Assembly: GCA_018241965.1 (NCBI GenBank)
Contig: JAFECS010000035.1
Coordinates: 1-58,640 of the forward strand
Source of the DNA: Pseudomonadota bacterium
Lineage (GTDB): Bacteria > Pseudomonadota > Gammaproteobacteria > Berkiellales > Berkiellaceae
Direction: 5' to 3'
Length of the DNA: 58,640 nt
The notes under the pieces are model-generated. The model ran no database searches. It saw only the letters and a program-made list of their open reading frames with translations, and had not been told where the DNA came from. Below, in pieces: positions 38,067 through 46,427 of this stretch; the first letter of the stretch is position 1; every line of letters starts with the position of its first letter. The position numbers were made by a program, and so were the translations under genes.

Positions 38067-38543
38067 ATGCTCAAGAAACGTCGCCCTAAAAAGCTGGTTG
38101 CAGAAATTAACGTGGTACCCTACATCGACGTGATGTTGGTACTGTTGGTGATATTTATTGTGACAGCCCCGCTTTTACAACAAGGTGTTGCAGTAGATTT
38201 ACCGCAAGCCAGTGCAAAAGCATTACCCCCTGCTGACAAAGAACCCATTATTGTGAGCGTGGATAAAGGCGGTAATTATTATTTAAATATCAGTGATGCG
38301 CCCCATTTGCCCATGGCAAAAGAACCGCTTTCGATACGGGTGGGGGCAGAATTAAAAAGAACCCCAGAGCGTAAAGTGTTAGTGAAAGCCGATGGCAATG
38401 TCAATTATGCAAAAGTAGTTGGGGCCATGGTGATATTGCAACAAGCCGGCGCACCCAGTGTCGGGCTGGTAACGCAAGATGACTCGCCTTCTTCTTCAAC
38501 AAAAACTGCGAAAAGTCAGCGTCCTTCGAGTGCCCAGTTATGA
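38067..38543 (+). CDS. tolR: Tol-Pal motor subunit TolR
   Basis: A 158-residue protein (E. coli 142). A single membrane helix contains the proton-carrying aspartate (INVVPYIDVMLVLLVIFIVT). A periplasmic domain follows, with KVLVKADGNVNYAKVV. The ATG at 38067 (MLKKRRPKKL) has AGTAGG 6 nt upstream; the frame is open upstream into tolQ. It overlaps tolA by 4 bp. Confidence 0.95.
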   Translation: MLKKRRPKKLVAEINVVPYIDVMLVLLVIFIVTAPLLQQGVAVDLPQASAKALPPADKEPIIVSVDKGGNYYLNISDAPHLPMAKEPLSIRVGAELKRTPERKVLVKADGNVNYAKVVGAMVILQQAGAPSVGLVTQDDSPSSSTKTAKSQRPSSAQL

Positions 38544-39430
38544 AGCGTCAAAGAAGTCGATCTGAAAAGATCTCTTTAGGAATTTCTATTGCCTTTCACA
38601 CAGTGATTATTTTATTGCTGGTAATGAGCTTTGAAAAAACGATTGTGGTAAGCGCCCCAAGTACTGAGCCCAATAAACCCATTATCGATGCGGTGATGGT
38701 CAGCAAAAAGACCTTGCAAGAAGAAGTGAAGCGCTTAGAAGAAAAAGAAACTAAAAAGCGCCAACAAGAAGAAGACAGAATTAAAGCAATTGCCCAAAAA
38801 GAAAAAGAAAAAGAAGCCAAGCAAAAACGTGAAAAAGAAGAAGCGTTGGCATTGGAATTGAAAAAGAAAGAAGAAGCATTAAAGAAAGTAGCGCAAGAAA
38901 AGCAAGAAAAGCTAGAAAAGAAGCTGGCGGAAGAAAAGCGCGAAAAAGAACAACAAGCCAAGTTAAAGAAAGAACAAGAAGAGAAAGCCTTAGCCGAAAA
39001 GAAAAAAGCGGATCTAGAAAAGAAGGTCGCTGAAGAAAAATTGCAAAAAGAAAAAGAATTAGCAGAGCAAAAAGCCAAGGAAGCAGCAGAGCAAAAAGAA
39101 AGGGAAGCTTCACAACAAAGGGTCAATTCTCGGGTATTACAAAATGAGATCACCCGCTATGCATTACTGATGCGCAATAAAATTCATCAACATTGGCGTC
39201 AACCGATTGGCTTTGATTTTGATAATTTAAGTTGCAAGGTGGAAGTTAAATTATTGCCCACGGGTGAAGTGGTGGATGCGAAGGTTATTGTATCTAGTGG
39301 CAGTTTGGAATTTGACAGGTCCACCGAATTAGCAATTAAAAAAGCATCTCCATTACCCATGCCTGAAGATAGCAATATTGCCAAAGAATTTCGCCAGTTT
39401 ACCTTTACGTTCCGTCCGGAGGCCGCGTGA
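38540..39430 (+). CDS. tolA: Tol-Pal envelope-spanning protein TolA
   Basis: A 296-residue protein. An N-terminal membrane helix (about 13-33) anchors it to TolQR. Residues of about 55-195 are a long Lys/Glu/Ala helical rod (runs such as [14 protein letters not shown]). The C-terminal TonB-like domain (about 200-296, [10 protein letters not shown] to FTFRPE) contacts TolB and Pal. It is shorter than E. coli TolA (421) mainly in the rod. Confidence 0.94.
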   Translation: MKRQRSRSEKISLGISIAFHTVIILLLVMSFEKTIVVSAPSTEPNKPIIDAVMVSKKTLQEEVKRLEEKETKKRQQEEDRIKAIAQKEKEKEAKQKREKEEALALELKKKEEALKKVAQEKQEKLEKKLAEEKREKEQQAKLKKEQEEKALAEKKKADLEKKVAEEKLQKEKELAEQKAKEAAEQKEREASQQRVNSRVLQNEITRYALLMRNKIHQHWRQPIGFDFDNLSCKVEVKLLPTGEVVDAKVIVSSGSLEFDRSTELAIKKASPLPMPEDSNIAKEFRQFTFTFRPEAA

Positions 39431-40818
39431 GTTTTTTATCCATTACATCCTTTTATAGAACGTTTGTCAGTCTATTTTGTCTTGGGATGGCCTTGAACGT
39501 AAACGCCAGGCTCAATATTGAAATCACCCAAGGTGAAGCTGGTGGGATCCCCATTGCGGTAACAACCAGCGTACAAGAAAATGCCGCCAAAAAAATGGTC
39601 GGCAGTTCTTTTGATGAAATTGCACAAGTGGTTAGAAATGATTTAAAGATGTGCGGCCGGTTCTCGCCCTTGTACCCGGAACAATTTCCAACTGTCAGAA
39701 GCGCTCAGCAAGAATTAGATGTGGGTACCTGGCAAACCATTGGGGCAGAAAACTTAGTGTTAGGCACGGTTACCCCAACAGGCAACGATTTTTATACGGT
39801 TTCTTTTAAATTATTAGATGTTTATAACGTGCCTGCTGAAGGGGGCACATCGCAAGTTAATAACGGTGAGCTGGTGCTCAAAAATGGAACTGTCTTAGTA
39901 GAAAAATCCTTTCCTGGCATTCGTCGTCAAGATTTTCGCGCATTAGCGCATCATATTAGTGACATTATTTACGAACGCCTCACAGGCATTCGTGGCGCCT
40001 TTTCAACGCGCATTGCTTATGTGATGGTAGTTAAAACCATGGACGGCAATCGTTACAGCTTAGAGGTTGCCGATGCCGATGGCTTTAACCCGGTTTCTTT
40101 GGTGACCTCTAAACAACCTATTATGTCGCCTTCTTGGTCTAAAGATGGTCGGCGTTTAGCCTACGTTTCCTTTGAAAAAAATAGAGCAGAGATTTATATC
40201 ATAGACGTTGCCACCGGCAAGCGTAGTTTACTATCTCACTTTCAAGGAATTAACGGCGCACCTGCTTGGTCACCTGATGGTCATCAATTGGCAGTGGTTC
40301 TCTCTAAGACAGGTAACGCAAAATTATATTTAATGAATATAGCTAGCAAAGAACTGGTGCAAATTACCGACGGATATTCAATTGATACAGAGCCAGCTTG
40401 GTCCGCAGATGGCCGTTCTTTGTTCTTTACATCAAATCGTGGTGGTAAACCGCAGATATATCGGTTAGATTTAGCATCCAGAAAGATAGATAGAGTGACC
40501 TTCATTGGTAATTATAATGCCAGACCAATGCTCACACCGGATGGTAAGCATCTAGTGATGATGCATCGGGAAGATAAGGCCGATCAGTTTCATATTGCGA
40601 GTTTAGAGTTGGCATCCGGGCAGGTTACGGTTCTGACTCATGCAAGATTAGATGAATCACCCACCTTGTCTCCAAACGGCGCTATGGTACTCTATGGCAC
40701 GCAAGATGGCGATCGCCAAATTTTGGGGTTAGTGACCCTTGATGGTCGGGGGCAATTGCGCCTGCCAGCACGAGAAGGTAGTGTACAAGAACCAGCATGG
40801 TCACCGTTTCTCTCTTGA
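39427..40818 (+). CDS. tolB: Tol-Pal periplasmic beta-propeller protein TolB
   Basis: A 463-residue protein (E. coli 430) with a signal peptide cut near ALNVNA. An N-terminal domain is followed by about six PD40 propeller repeats ([48 protein letters not shown]). It starts with GTG overlapping the tolA stop. It relays between TolA and Pal during outer-membrane constriction. Confidence 0.95.
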   Translation: MSFLSITSFYRTFVSLFCLGMALNVNARLNIEITQGEAGGIPIAVTTSVQENAAKKMVGSSFDEIAQVVRNDLKMCGRFSPLYPEQFPTVRSAQQELDVGTWQTIGAENLVLGTVTPTGNDFYTVSFKLLDVYNVPAEGGTSQVNNGELVLKNGTVLVEKSFPGIRRQDFRALAHHISDIIYERLTGIRGAFSTRIAYVMVVKTMDGNRYSLEVADADGFNPVSLVTSKQPIMSPSWSKDGRRLAYVSFEKNRAEIYIIDVATGKRSLLSHFQGINGAPAWSPDGHQLAVVLSKTGNAKLYLMNIASKELVQITDGYSIDTEPAWSADGRSLFFTSNRGGKPQIYRLDLASRKIDRVTFIGNYNARPMLTPDGKHLVMMHREDKADQFHIASLELASGQVTVLTHARLDESPTLSPNGAMVLYGTQDGDRQILGLVTLDGRGQLRLPAREGSVQEPAWSPFLS

Positions 40819-40843
40819 GATAAAATACTGGTTTACATAATTA
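40815..40843 (+). promoter_or_regulatory. Possible promoter of pal
   Basis: TTGAGA at 40815-40820, a 17-bp spacer, TAATTA at 40838-40843. It lies at the end of tolB and 22 bp before the pal start, so pal-cpoB may have extra transcription. Confidence 0.35.
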
Positions 40844-40864
40844 ATAATAGGTAAGGAGTCAAAC

Positions 40865-41368
40865 ATGCAAATTCGGGGGTTGCGTCATTTAGTAGTAGGT
40901 GTCGTGCTTTGTTTAGGAGTTGTAGGCTGTTCCAATAATGCCAAACATGGTGGCAAAAATGGTGCTTACGGTTCTAGCGCACAAGGCGCAGGCGAAGGCG
41001 CTGGTTTTGCCAGTGATGATGCCGCACGCGATATGATGGCTAAACGCAAGATTTATTTCGATTACGACAGATCAGAAATTCATCAGCAAGACTATGAAAT
41101 CGTTTATGCACATGCTGAATACTTAAAACAAAATCCTAACCGTCGCATTCGTGTTGAAGGTCATACCGACGAAAACGGTAGCCGTGAATACAACGTTGCG
41201 CTCGGTGAAAGACGTTCACGTTCAGTAGCAGATGCTTTAATGTCTCAAGGCGTTTCCGGTAACCAAATTGCTACTGTTAGCTTTGGTAAAGAAAAGCCAG
41301 ATTCCTTAGGCCATACCGCTGAAGATAAAGCACTCAATCGTCGTGCTGTTATTGTGTATGAAGAATAA
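40865..41368 (+). CDS. pal: Peptidoglycan-associated lipoprotein Pal
   Basis: A 167-residue outer-membrane lipoprotein (E. coli 173). The lipobox is VVGC, with the lipid-carrying C22. The OmpA-like peptidoglycan-binding domain has KIYFDYDRSEI and VEGHTDENGSREYNVALGER. A strong ribosome binding site TAAGGAG precedes it. The stop lies inside the start region of cpoB. Confidence 0.97.
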   Translation: MQIRGLRHLVVGVVLCLGVVGCSNNAKHGGKNGAYGSSAQGAGEGAGFASDDAARDMMAKRKIYFDYDRSEIHQQDYEIVYAHAEYLKQNPNRRIRVEGHTDENGSREYNVALGERRSRSVADALMSQGVSGNQIATVSFGKEKPDSLGHTAEDKALNRRAVIVYEE

Positions 41369-42206
41369 GGCTCTTAAAGCATTTAAGGCATTTCTTCTCA
41401 TGCTACCGCTGTGTTTTGCAGAGGTAGCATGGTCTCTTGCAGAAGTAGAATCGCGTTCAGATCGCTCACCACAGCAAAATTGGTCTAACCAAGCCAGCGA
41501 AGGGGAACAAAATACTTCCCTAAGTACTTTGCAAAAAATTGAATATTTGCAAAGGGAAATGATGGAACTGCGTGGCAAGCTCGAAGAACAAGGGTATCAA
41601 TTACAACAAGTTCAAGAGCAAAATAAAAAGCTCTATATGGATTTGGATAAACGTCTACGTGACAGCCCTACTGCGGCTAAAGCTGCTGGCACTTCATCTA
41701 CTGCTCAATCAGAACAAGGGTTAGATTTGAATGCTGCCAGTCGTTTTGTCAGTGAAGAGCCTGATCCCGGGCTAAAAACGAGCACCATCAATGCAGCCAC
41801 AATGCCTGCTAATGCAGTAAACGACGAGAAAGCGTATCAAACGGCTTATCGGTTGTTACAAAACAGAGACTTTGATGGGGCCGTAAAAGCCTTTAATGTC
41901 ATGCTTGAGCAATCTCCTCAAGGAAAATATGCCCCCAATGCTCATTATTGGTTAGGGGAAATTCATTTAACCAAAGGCAACTTGGAAAAAGCGGCAGAGG
42001 ATTTTAATGTCGTTTATCGCCAATACCCACAGCATCCAAAAGCAGCAGATTCCTTACTTAAATTAGGCTATGTGGAATATAAAAAGGGCCAGTGGAAGCG
42101 CTCTAAAGAATTGCTAAACCAAGTCAAATCCCAATATCCAGGCACCACCTCGGCGCAACTTGCAGATTCACGCTTACAAAGAATGCAGCAAGAAGGTCAT
42201 ATCTAA
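41358..42206 (+). CDS. cpoB: Cell-division coordinator CpoB (YbgF)
   Basis: About 282 residues (E. coli 263). A signal peptide (KAFLLMLPLCFAEVAWS) is followed by an N-terminal coiled coil (about 55-100, EYLQREMMELRGKLEEQGYQ). Three C-terminal TPR repeats follow (YQTAYRLLQNRDFDGAVKAF onward). It couples peptidoglycan synthesis with Tol-driven constriction. The ATG at 41358 lies within the last codons of pal. Confidence 0.93.
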   Translation: MKNKALKAFKAFLLMLPLCFAEVAWSLAEVESRSDRSPQQNWSNQASEGEQNTSLSTLQKIEYLQREMMELRGKLEEQGYQLQQVQEQNKKLYMDLDKRLRDSPTAAKAAGTSSTAQSEQGLDLNAASRFVSEEPDPGLKTSTINAATMPANAVNDEKAYQTAYRLLQNRDFDGAVKAFNVMLEQSPQGKYAPNAHYWLGEIHLTKGNLEKAAEDFNVVYRQYPQHPKAADSLLKLGYVEYKKGQWKRSKELLNQVKSQYPGTTSAQLADSRLQRMQQEGHI

Positions 42207-42297
42207 ATATCTATTTTTGCCAGTTAGTTGACACCGATCTTGAGGCATGTTAGTTTGTCCCTCAGTTTATACCCTTTGTCAGTTTTCGGAGTAGTAA

Positions 42298-43140
42298 ATG
42301 CCTAGAGGCACTAGAAAAGCCCCCGTTTCCAATCCAACGCCAGCAGTAGTGCCTAATCCAGCCCCTGTGGCCTCCCCAGTCCCGATGTCGCCCAGATTGC
42401 AGCGCTATCTTCAAGAAGAACAGGCGCGTAAATCACTAAATGCCAAAATCCAAATTGGTGCCGGAATTTGGATTTCACTCGCTTATGGGGTGTTGATGAC
42501 CGTCGTCACGTTTGCGGCCGGATATTTCCTCAAGACTAATTTGGCTTGGATGTTAAAAGATTATTTTGCTGGGATGTTTACGATGGCATTCAAGTTAATG
42601 TTGCCTACTGCATTAGCGCCTATTGCGCCTTATATGCCATTACTGATGCCTGCATCGATGTTGATGACCGCTTTGTACTATAGCTATAAAACAAACACAT
42701 TAGGCTTTGGAAAACCAGGAAAGGGATTAATTTTGTCCGTTGCCAATATGTTGGGCTATACCTTACCTTTTATCAGTTTTGGTTTAGGTGCCAATTTAGG
42801 ATTTGATATCCCCACCGTTTGTAAATTTACCTTTGGCGCGAGCGTGGCTTCAGGATTGTATTTAAGTTTTGGAAAACAGATCTTAACCGCGATGCTAAAT
42901 GCGCCTGCGCAACAAGCCGTTGAGCGACCACAGCCTCCCGCACCAGATATGGCCGCTGCTGCAACCCCAACCCCGAGCCCCACTTTTTCACCCAAGCAAA
43001 AGAAGGGCGCAGAGGCTGACCAAGTTGCTGGCCAAGAGATTACTATGCAACGCGATCGACAAAGGGGGCGAAAGCAATCTGAGGCACCTTCACACGAGGG
43101 CGAAGCAAAGGTTTCCCGGCGTGCGAAAAAACATCATTAA
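42298..43140 (+). CDS. Unknown membrane protein with Pro-rich N-terminus and basic tail
   Basis: A 280-residue protein with GGAGTAGTAA before the ATG. Residues 1-30 are rich in Pro, Ala and Val and look disordered. About five hydrophobic helices lie between 50 and 195. Residues of about 205-280 are polar and low-complexity, ending KVSRRAKKHH. I recognise no family. It stands alone between cpoB and tRNA-Lys. The design (disordered ends around a membrane core) occurs among intracellular-pathogen proteins that go to host membranes, but nothing here proves export. Confidence 0.7.
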   Translation: MPRGTRKAPVSNPTPAVVPNPAPVASPVPMSPRLQRYLQEEQARKSLNAKIQIGAGIWISLAYGVLMTVVTFAAGYFLKTNLAWMLKDYFAGMFTMAFKLMLPTALAPIAPYMPLLMPASMLMTALYYSYKTNTLGFGKPGKGLILSVANMLGYTLPFISFGLGANLGFDIPTVCKFTFGASVASGLYLSFGKQILTAMLNAPAQQAVERPQPPAPDMAAAATPTPSPTFSPKQKKGAEADQVAGQEITMQRDRQRGRKQSEAPSHEGEAKVSRRAKKHH

Positions 43141-43159
43141 AATCTAAGTATGTAATTCT

Positions 43160-43187
43160 TTGAACTTTGAAATGTTTCAGGTATGAT
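43160..43187 (+). promoter_or_regulatory. Promoter of tRNA-Lys
   Basis: TTGAAC at 43160-43165, 16-bp spacer, TATGAT at 43182-43187, followed by a GC-rich discriminator (ACGGCCC) as in stable-RNA promoters. Confidence 0.65.
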
Positions 43188-43203
43188 ACGGCCCTTATGT
43201 TTG

Positions 43204-43279
43204 GGGTCGTTAGCTCAGTCGGTAGAGCAGCAGACTTTTAATCTGTTGGTCGATGGTTCGAATCCATCACGACCCACCA
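43204..43279 (+). tRNA. tRNA-Lys (anticodon TTT)
   Basis: A 76-nt cloverleaf: acceptor stem GGGTCGT/ACGACCC, D arm GCTCAGTCGGTAGAGC, anticodon loop CTTTTAA (anticodon TTT), T arm GATGGTTCGAATCCATC, discriminator A and encoded CCA. Confidence 0.96.
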
Positions 43280-43282
43280 CTA

Positions 43283-43320
43283 GATTTTGTTAGTTCGCCT
43301 ACGGCGAACGTTACAAAATC
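43283..43320. terminator. Long hairpin after tRNA-Lys
   Basis: GATTTTGT (43283-43290) pairs with ACAAAATC (43313-43320), and GTTCGCC (43293-43299) pairs with GGCGAAC (43303-43309) around the loop TAC, with small internal loops. It has no trailing T-run, so it may be a repeat element acting as a processing or termination signal. Confidence 0.5.
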
Positions 43321-43634
43321 TTGTGTCCTCCGTAGCCTTGCCCTAGAAGTTCAAATTACCTCCCAAGCATAGTGGCGAAGGAGGACTGTTAATTGGATCT
43401 AAGCTTTCACGTATCTCTCGCGTAGCCCACATTCCCCAAAAAAGCAAAATTTTTTTTAATTACACTTGTGTATCTTCCCCCATCCTATGGTAGTCTATCT
43501 GAAATGCAGATTTTGGGATTTGTTCAGTTTCTTACATATGTTGATGTTTGAACTGGGCTAGCAAGGAGCACCGCTTAGGATGCCCTTAAAGAAAAGCTTT
43601 GTTTTTATCTTTAGGACTTAATAAGGACTTACCC
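43321..43634. other. Intergenic region and leader of the first outer-membrane protein
   Basis: It contains a split palindromic repeat (GTCCTCCGTAGCC at 43325 and GGCGAAGGAGGAC ending 43386). A long leader follows whose last part (TTTAGGACTTAATAAGGACT) closely matches the leader of the second paralogue at about 45147-45171. No coding frame is convincing. Confidence 0.5.
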
Positions 43635-44720
43635 ATGAAAAAAGCACTCAAGGTTACATTTGGCACGATGCTAGCAGTGAGTATGGCAGCGCCAATCGCA
43701 GCCCTGGCTCATGAACATCATCATCATCACCATCATGGTCATGCTCCCTATTACGATCATCTTGCTGTGTGGGTAGATGGTACCTACATGAAACCCACTA
43801 ATAACGGTTTGAGTGTAGGTGACTTTGCGCAACCTCCTTTCAGCAACGTTGGTGGACTTGATGGTGCGCGCAACCATATGTTTTTAGAGCCTGAAAATGA
43901 ATTCGATTATGGTTTTGGTATTAGTGTGCGCTTGCCGCATAGCCATACCCGTGGGTTTATCAGCTACGATCACTACCAAAGTGATAAAGATCATCAAGCT
44001 GATATTAACGTTAGAAACTTAGGTATAGCTCCTGATGTAAATGCCCCTACTTTTGAAACAACCAATTATGATGTTAATCAACATGAACTACGTGTTGGTG
44101 CGATTCATGATTTACACTTTGGCGATCATTTTTGCTTAGATGTTTTAGCATTCTTGGAATATGACAGATTGCGCCAAAATGTTTTCGAAACCATTTCCAG
44201 AGATAACAACGCTAATTTAAGAAACAGAGAAACCGAAAATCTTATTAAAGGTTTTGGTCCTGGCGTAGGTTTGGTGTCTCGTTGGTTTGCGCATAATCCG
44301 CATTGGCATGTATTTGCTGGAGCAAATGTAGTATTACTGAAAACAGATAATGAATATAGCCAAACCTTTAATGTAATTAACGATAACATCGGTAACAACC
44401 AAGCTGGCAGCTATTATGATTATGAACCCTTTGATAGCGATTCTATCGTTACCAAAGTGGATGCACAGTTTGGTGTTAACTACCATTGCAAGTTAAAACA
44501 TGAATTACATGGCGCGCAATGGGGTATTACTTTAGGTATGCGTTATATGAACATGATTAATGTTCTTAAGAATGGTAACGTTTATGAACAGCCAACTGCT
44601 AGAAGAGGTGGTGGTGCAATGGGTGTACCAGTTGATTTCTCTCCAAATCTTGGTTCAGCACAAGATTGGGGTAAATGGGGTCCATTCATCCGCTTCCAAG
44701 TGGGTGGCGCTCACTCCTAA
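43635..44720 (+). CDS. Legionella-like outer-membrane protein with His-rich N-terminus
   Basis: A 361-residue protein. A signal peptide is cut near A25 (PIAALA), and the mature protein begins HEHHHHHHHGH (26-36), a likely metal-binding stretch. The rest has alternating amphipathic strands and ends in FIRFQVGGAHS, as expected of a beta-barrel. The overall pattern (EFDYGFGISVRLP, DHYQSD, GFGPGVGLVSRWFA) recalls Legionella major outer-membrane proteins; assignment to that family is tentative. The ATG at 43635 follows AAGGA. A paralogue follows in tandem. Confidence 0.75.
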   Translation: MKKALKVTFGTMLAVSMAAPIAALAHEHHHHHHHGHAPYYDHLAVWVDGTYMKPTNNGLSVGDFAQPPFSNVGGLDGARNHMFLEPENEFDYGFGISVRLPHSHTRGFISYDHYQSDKDHQADINVRNLGIAPDVNAPTFETTNYDVNQHELRVGAIHDLHFGDHFCLDVLAFLEYDRLRQNVFETISRDNNANLRNRETENLIKGFGPGVGLVSRWFAHNPHWHVFAGANVVLLKTDNEYSQTFNVINDNIGNNQAGSYYDYEPFDSDSIVTKVDAQFGVNYHCKLKHELHGAQWGITLGMRYMNMINVLKNGNVYEQPTARRGGGAMGVPVDFSPNLGSAQDWGKWGPFIRFQVGGAHS

Positions 44721-44744
44721 GAGTGAAGTCCTTGATAAAAACGA

Positions 44745-44770
44745 ACGGGAGCTATGCTCCCGTTTTTTTT
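44745..44770 (+). terminator. Intrinsic terminator of the first outer-membrane protein gene
   Basis: ACGGGAGC, loop TAT, GCTCCCGT and then a T-run. A near-identical stem ends the second paralogue (46258-46283). Confidence 0.9.
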
Positions 44771-44773
44771 GCT

Positions 44774-44801
44774 TGTAGGGGCGCATCCTGTATGCGCCCA
44801 T
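44774..44801. repeat. 28-bp hairpin repeat, copy 1
   Basis: Begins TGTAGGGGCGCAT and ends ATGCGCCCAT. GGGCGCAT and ATGCGCCC form a hairpin. Exact reverse complement of 44851-44878 and of 50736-50763. Confidence 0.85.
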
Positions 44802-44850
44802 CAAATCTTAATTTAATTTCTGTTCTTACCCTCAGAATTGCAGATGTTTT

Positions 44851-44878
44851 ATGGGCGCATACAGGATGCGCCCCTACA
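44851..44878. repeat. 28-bp hairpin repeat, copy 2
   Basis: Begins ATGGGCGCAT and ends ATGCGCCCCTACA. A perfect inverted partner of copy 1, 49 bp away, so the two could form one large stem or mark the ends of a small element. Confidence 0.85.
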
Positions 44879-44918
44879 TAAAATTTTCTATTTAAAAATC
44901 CTCACCAGCTGCAAAATT

Positions 44919-44950
44919 AGCATATATAAGTTGAATAGCTTATATATGCT
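44919..44950. repeat. Perfect 12-bp AT-rich inverted repeat upstream of the second outer-membrane protein gene
   Basis: AGCATATATAAG (44919-44930) and CTTATATATGCT (44939-44950) around the 8-nt loop TTGAATAG. No T-run follows. It could be an operator or a transcript hairpin. Confidence 0.6.
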
Positions 44951-45171
44951 TCAAAACTTTTTGTCTGCTAACTTTGCCAGCTTGCCATTCCTGTACTAGC
45001 CTAAAACTAATCTCATTAATTTGTTTATTTTCTTACATGAGTGTGAAGTTTAGTTAAAAAGATTTTGTTTTTAGTTGTTGAACTAGTAAATCGTAAACTA
45101 ACTTCAAAAATAGGTAGGACTTTAGTTTCAAGATTTCGTTTTACATTTAGGACTTTTATAAGGACTCTTCC

Positions 45172-46224
45172 ATGAAAAAATCACTCAAGGTTACCTTCGG
45201 TACGATGTTAGCAGTGAGTATGGCCGCACCCATTGCAGCACATGCTCTGGTTCATGATGCCCAGCATCATGTGGCGGTGTGGGGAGACTTAACCTACATG
45301 CGCCCCAGCAATAATGGCTTAAGTGTGGGCGATTTTGCGATGCCACCTTTTGATCAAAACTTTGATGGTTCGCGTAATGCTTATTTTATGGAACCAGAAA
45401 ATGAATTTGATTATGCGGTAGGCCTAAGTTTTCGCTTACCCAATTATAAACACACCCGCGTGTTCTTTAACTATGATCACTATCAAGACGATGTGGACAG
45501 ACAAGGTGATGTCAATGTCAGAAACCTTGGTTTATTCCCACTAGTAGGACCATTTCAAGCAACCTTTGGTACTACTGAGCTGGAATTAACCAATCATGAA
45601 TTTAGAGTGGGCGCAGTGCATGATTTACATTTTGGCGATCATTTCTGCTTAGATTTATTAGCGTTTTTCGAATACGACAAACTTCGTCAAGAATTATTTG
45701 AAACCATTTCGCAAAATAATAATAATGATTTAAGAACCAGACAAACCGAAAATATTGCTAAAGGTTTTGGTCCTGGTGTAGGTTTTGTGACCCGTTGGTA
45801 TGCGCGTAACCCCCATTGGCAAATATTTGCGGGTGCGAACACCACCTTATTGGCAATGGATAACTACTTCAAACAAACCTTTGTGGTTTTACAAGGTAAT
45901 AACGTTGGCTCAGGTTATGATTATGAACCTACCGAAAGTGATTCTTTAGTAGGTAAATTAGATCTTGAATTTGGGCTTAACTACCACTGCGCATTTAAAC
46001 ATGAAATGCATGGCTTAAAATGGGATGTTTCTTTAGGCATGCGTTACATGAATATGTTTAATGTGCTTAAAAATGGTAACACCGCCTTTCAACCAGAAGG
46101 TGGTTCAGTTGCAGGCATAGCGCCTAATGCACAAATCGGTTTTGCAACCTACCTTGGCTCAGCGCAAGACTGGGGTAAATATGGTCCGTTCTTACGCTTC
46201 AAAGTGGGCGGCGGTCATTCCTAA
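45172..46224 (+). CDS. Legionella-like outer-membrane protein, tandem paralogue
   Basis: A 350-residue protein, similar over its whole length to the gene before: signal peptide MKKSLKVTFGTMLAVSMAAP, then NNGLSVGDFAMPPF, PENEFDYAVGLSFRLP, KGFGPGVGFVTRWYA and a final FLRFKVGGGHS. It lacks the poly-His stretch of its partner, with only scattered histidines (LVHDAQHHVAVW). The leader and terminator are duplicated too, so the whole transcription unit was copied. Probably a surface beta-barrel; function not determined. Confidence 0.75.
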   Translation: MKKSLKVTFGTMLAVSMAAPIAAHALVHDAQHHVAVWGDLTYMRPSNNGLSVGDFAMPPFDQNFDGSRNAYFMEPENEFDYAVGLSFRLPNYKHTRVFFNYDHYQDDVDRQGDVNVRNLGLFPLVGPFQATFGTTELELTNHEFRVGAVHDLHFGDHFCLDLLAFFEYDKLRQELFETISQNNNNDLRTRQTENIAKGFGPGVGFVTRWYARNPHWQIFAGANTTLLAMDNYFKQTFVVLQGNNVGSGYDYEPTESDSLVGKLDLEFGLNYHCAFKHEMHGLKWDVSLGMRYMNMFNVLKNGNTAFQPEGGSVAGIAPNAQIGFATYLGSAQDWGKYGPFLRFKVGGGHS

Positions 46225-46257
46225 GTTTAGACACACCTCGACTGATGTTGTAAATTT

Positions 46258-46283
46258 ACGGGAGCTTCGGCTCCCGTTTTTTT
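46258..46283 (+). terminator. Intrinsic terminator of the second outer-membrane protein gene
   Basis: ACGGGAGC, loop TTCG, GCTCCCGT and then a T-run. Confidence 0.9.
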
Positions 46284-46300
46284 CTTTTGCTTCATAGGTT

Positions 46301-46410
46301 ATTTTTATACTGCGTTGTCTGCGCTTTCTCACAACAGTCATGTACTAAGATGTACACTCCTGTTGTTCAAAAGCTTGACGCCTTGTCTAAAAACAACCTA
46401 TTTTGCAAAA
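46301..46410. repeat. Dispersed hairpin repeat, diverged copy C
   Basis: Aligns with copy B (11311-11422). The outer arms are ACAACAG (46331-46337) and CTGTTGT (46360-46366); the inner arms are TGTAC and GTACA. The outer stem has changed on both sides compared with CCCCAG/CTGGGG in copy B, so pairing is kept while sequence differs. Confidence 0.65.
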
Positions 46411-46427
46411 GCCTTTTGCGGCCTAAT

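Noticed and set aside
38596..39153. Long antisense frame in tolA (Ser/Phe/Cys-rich)
   Set aside because: It is a shadow of the Lys/Glu repeat codons of the TolA rod.
44675..44881. Frame of 68 codons after the first outer-membrane protein gene
   Set aside because: It runs through the terminator and the inverted 28-bp repeats; no ribosome binding site.
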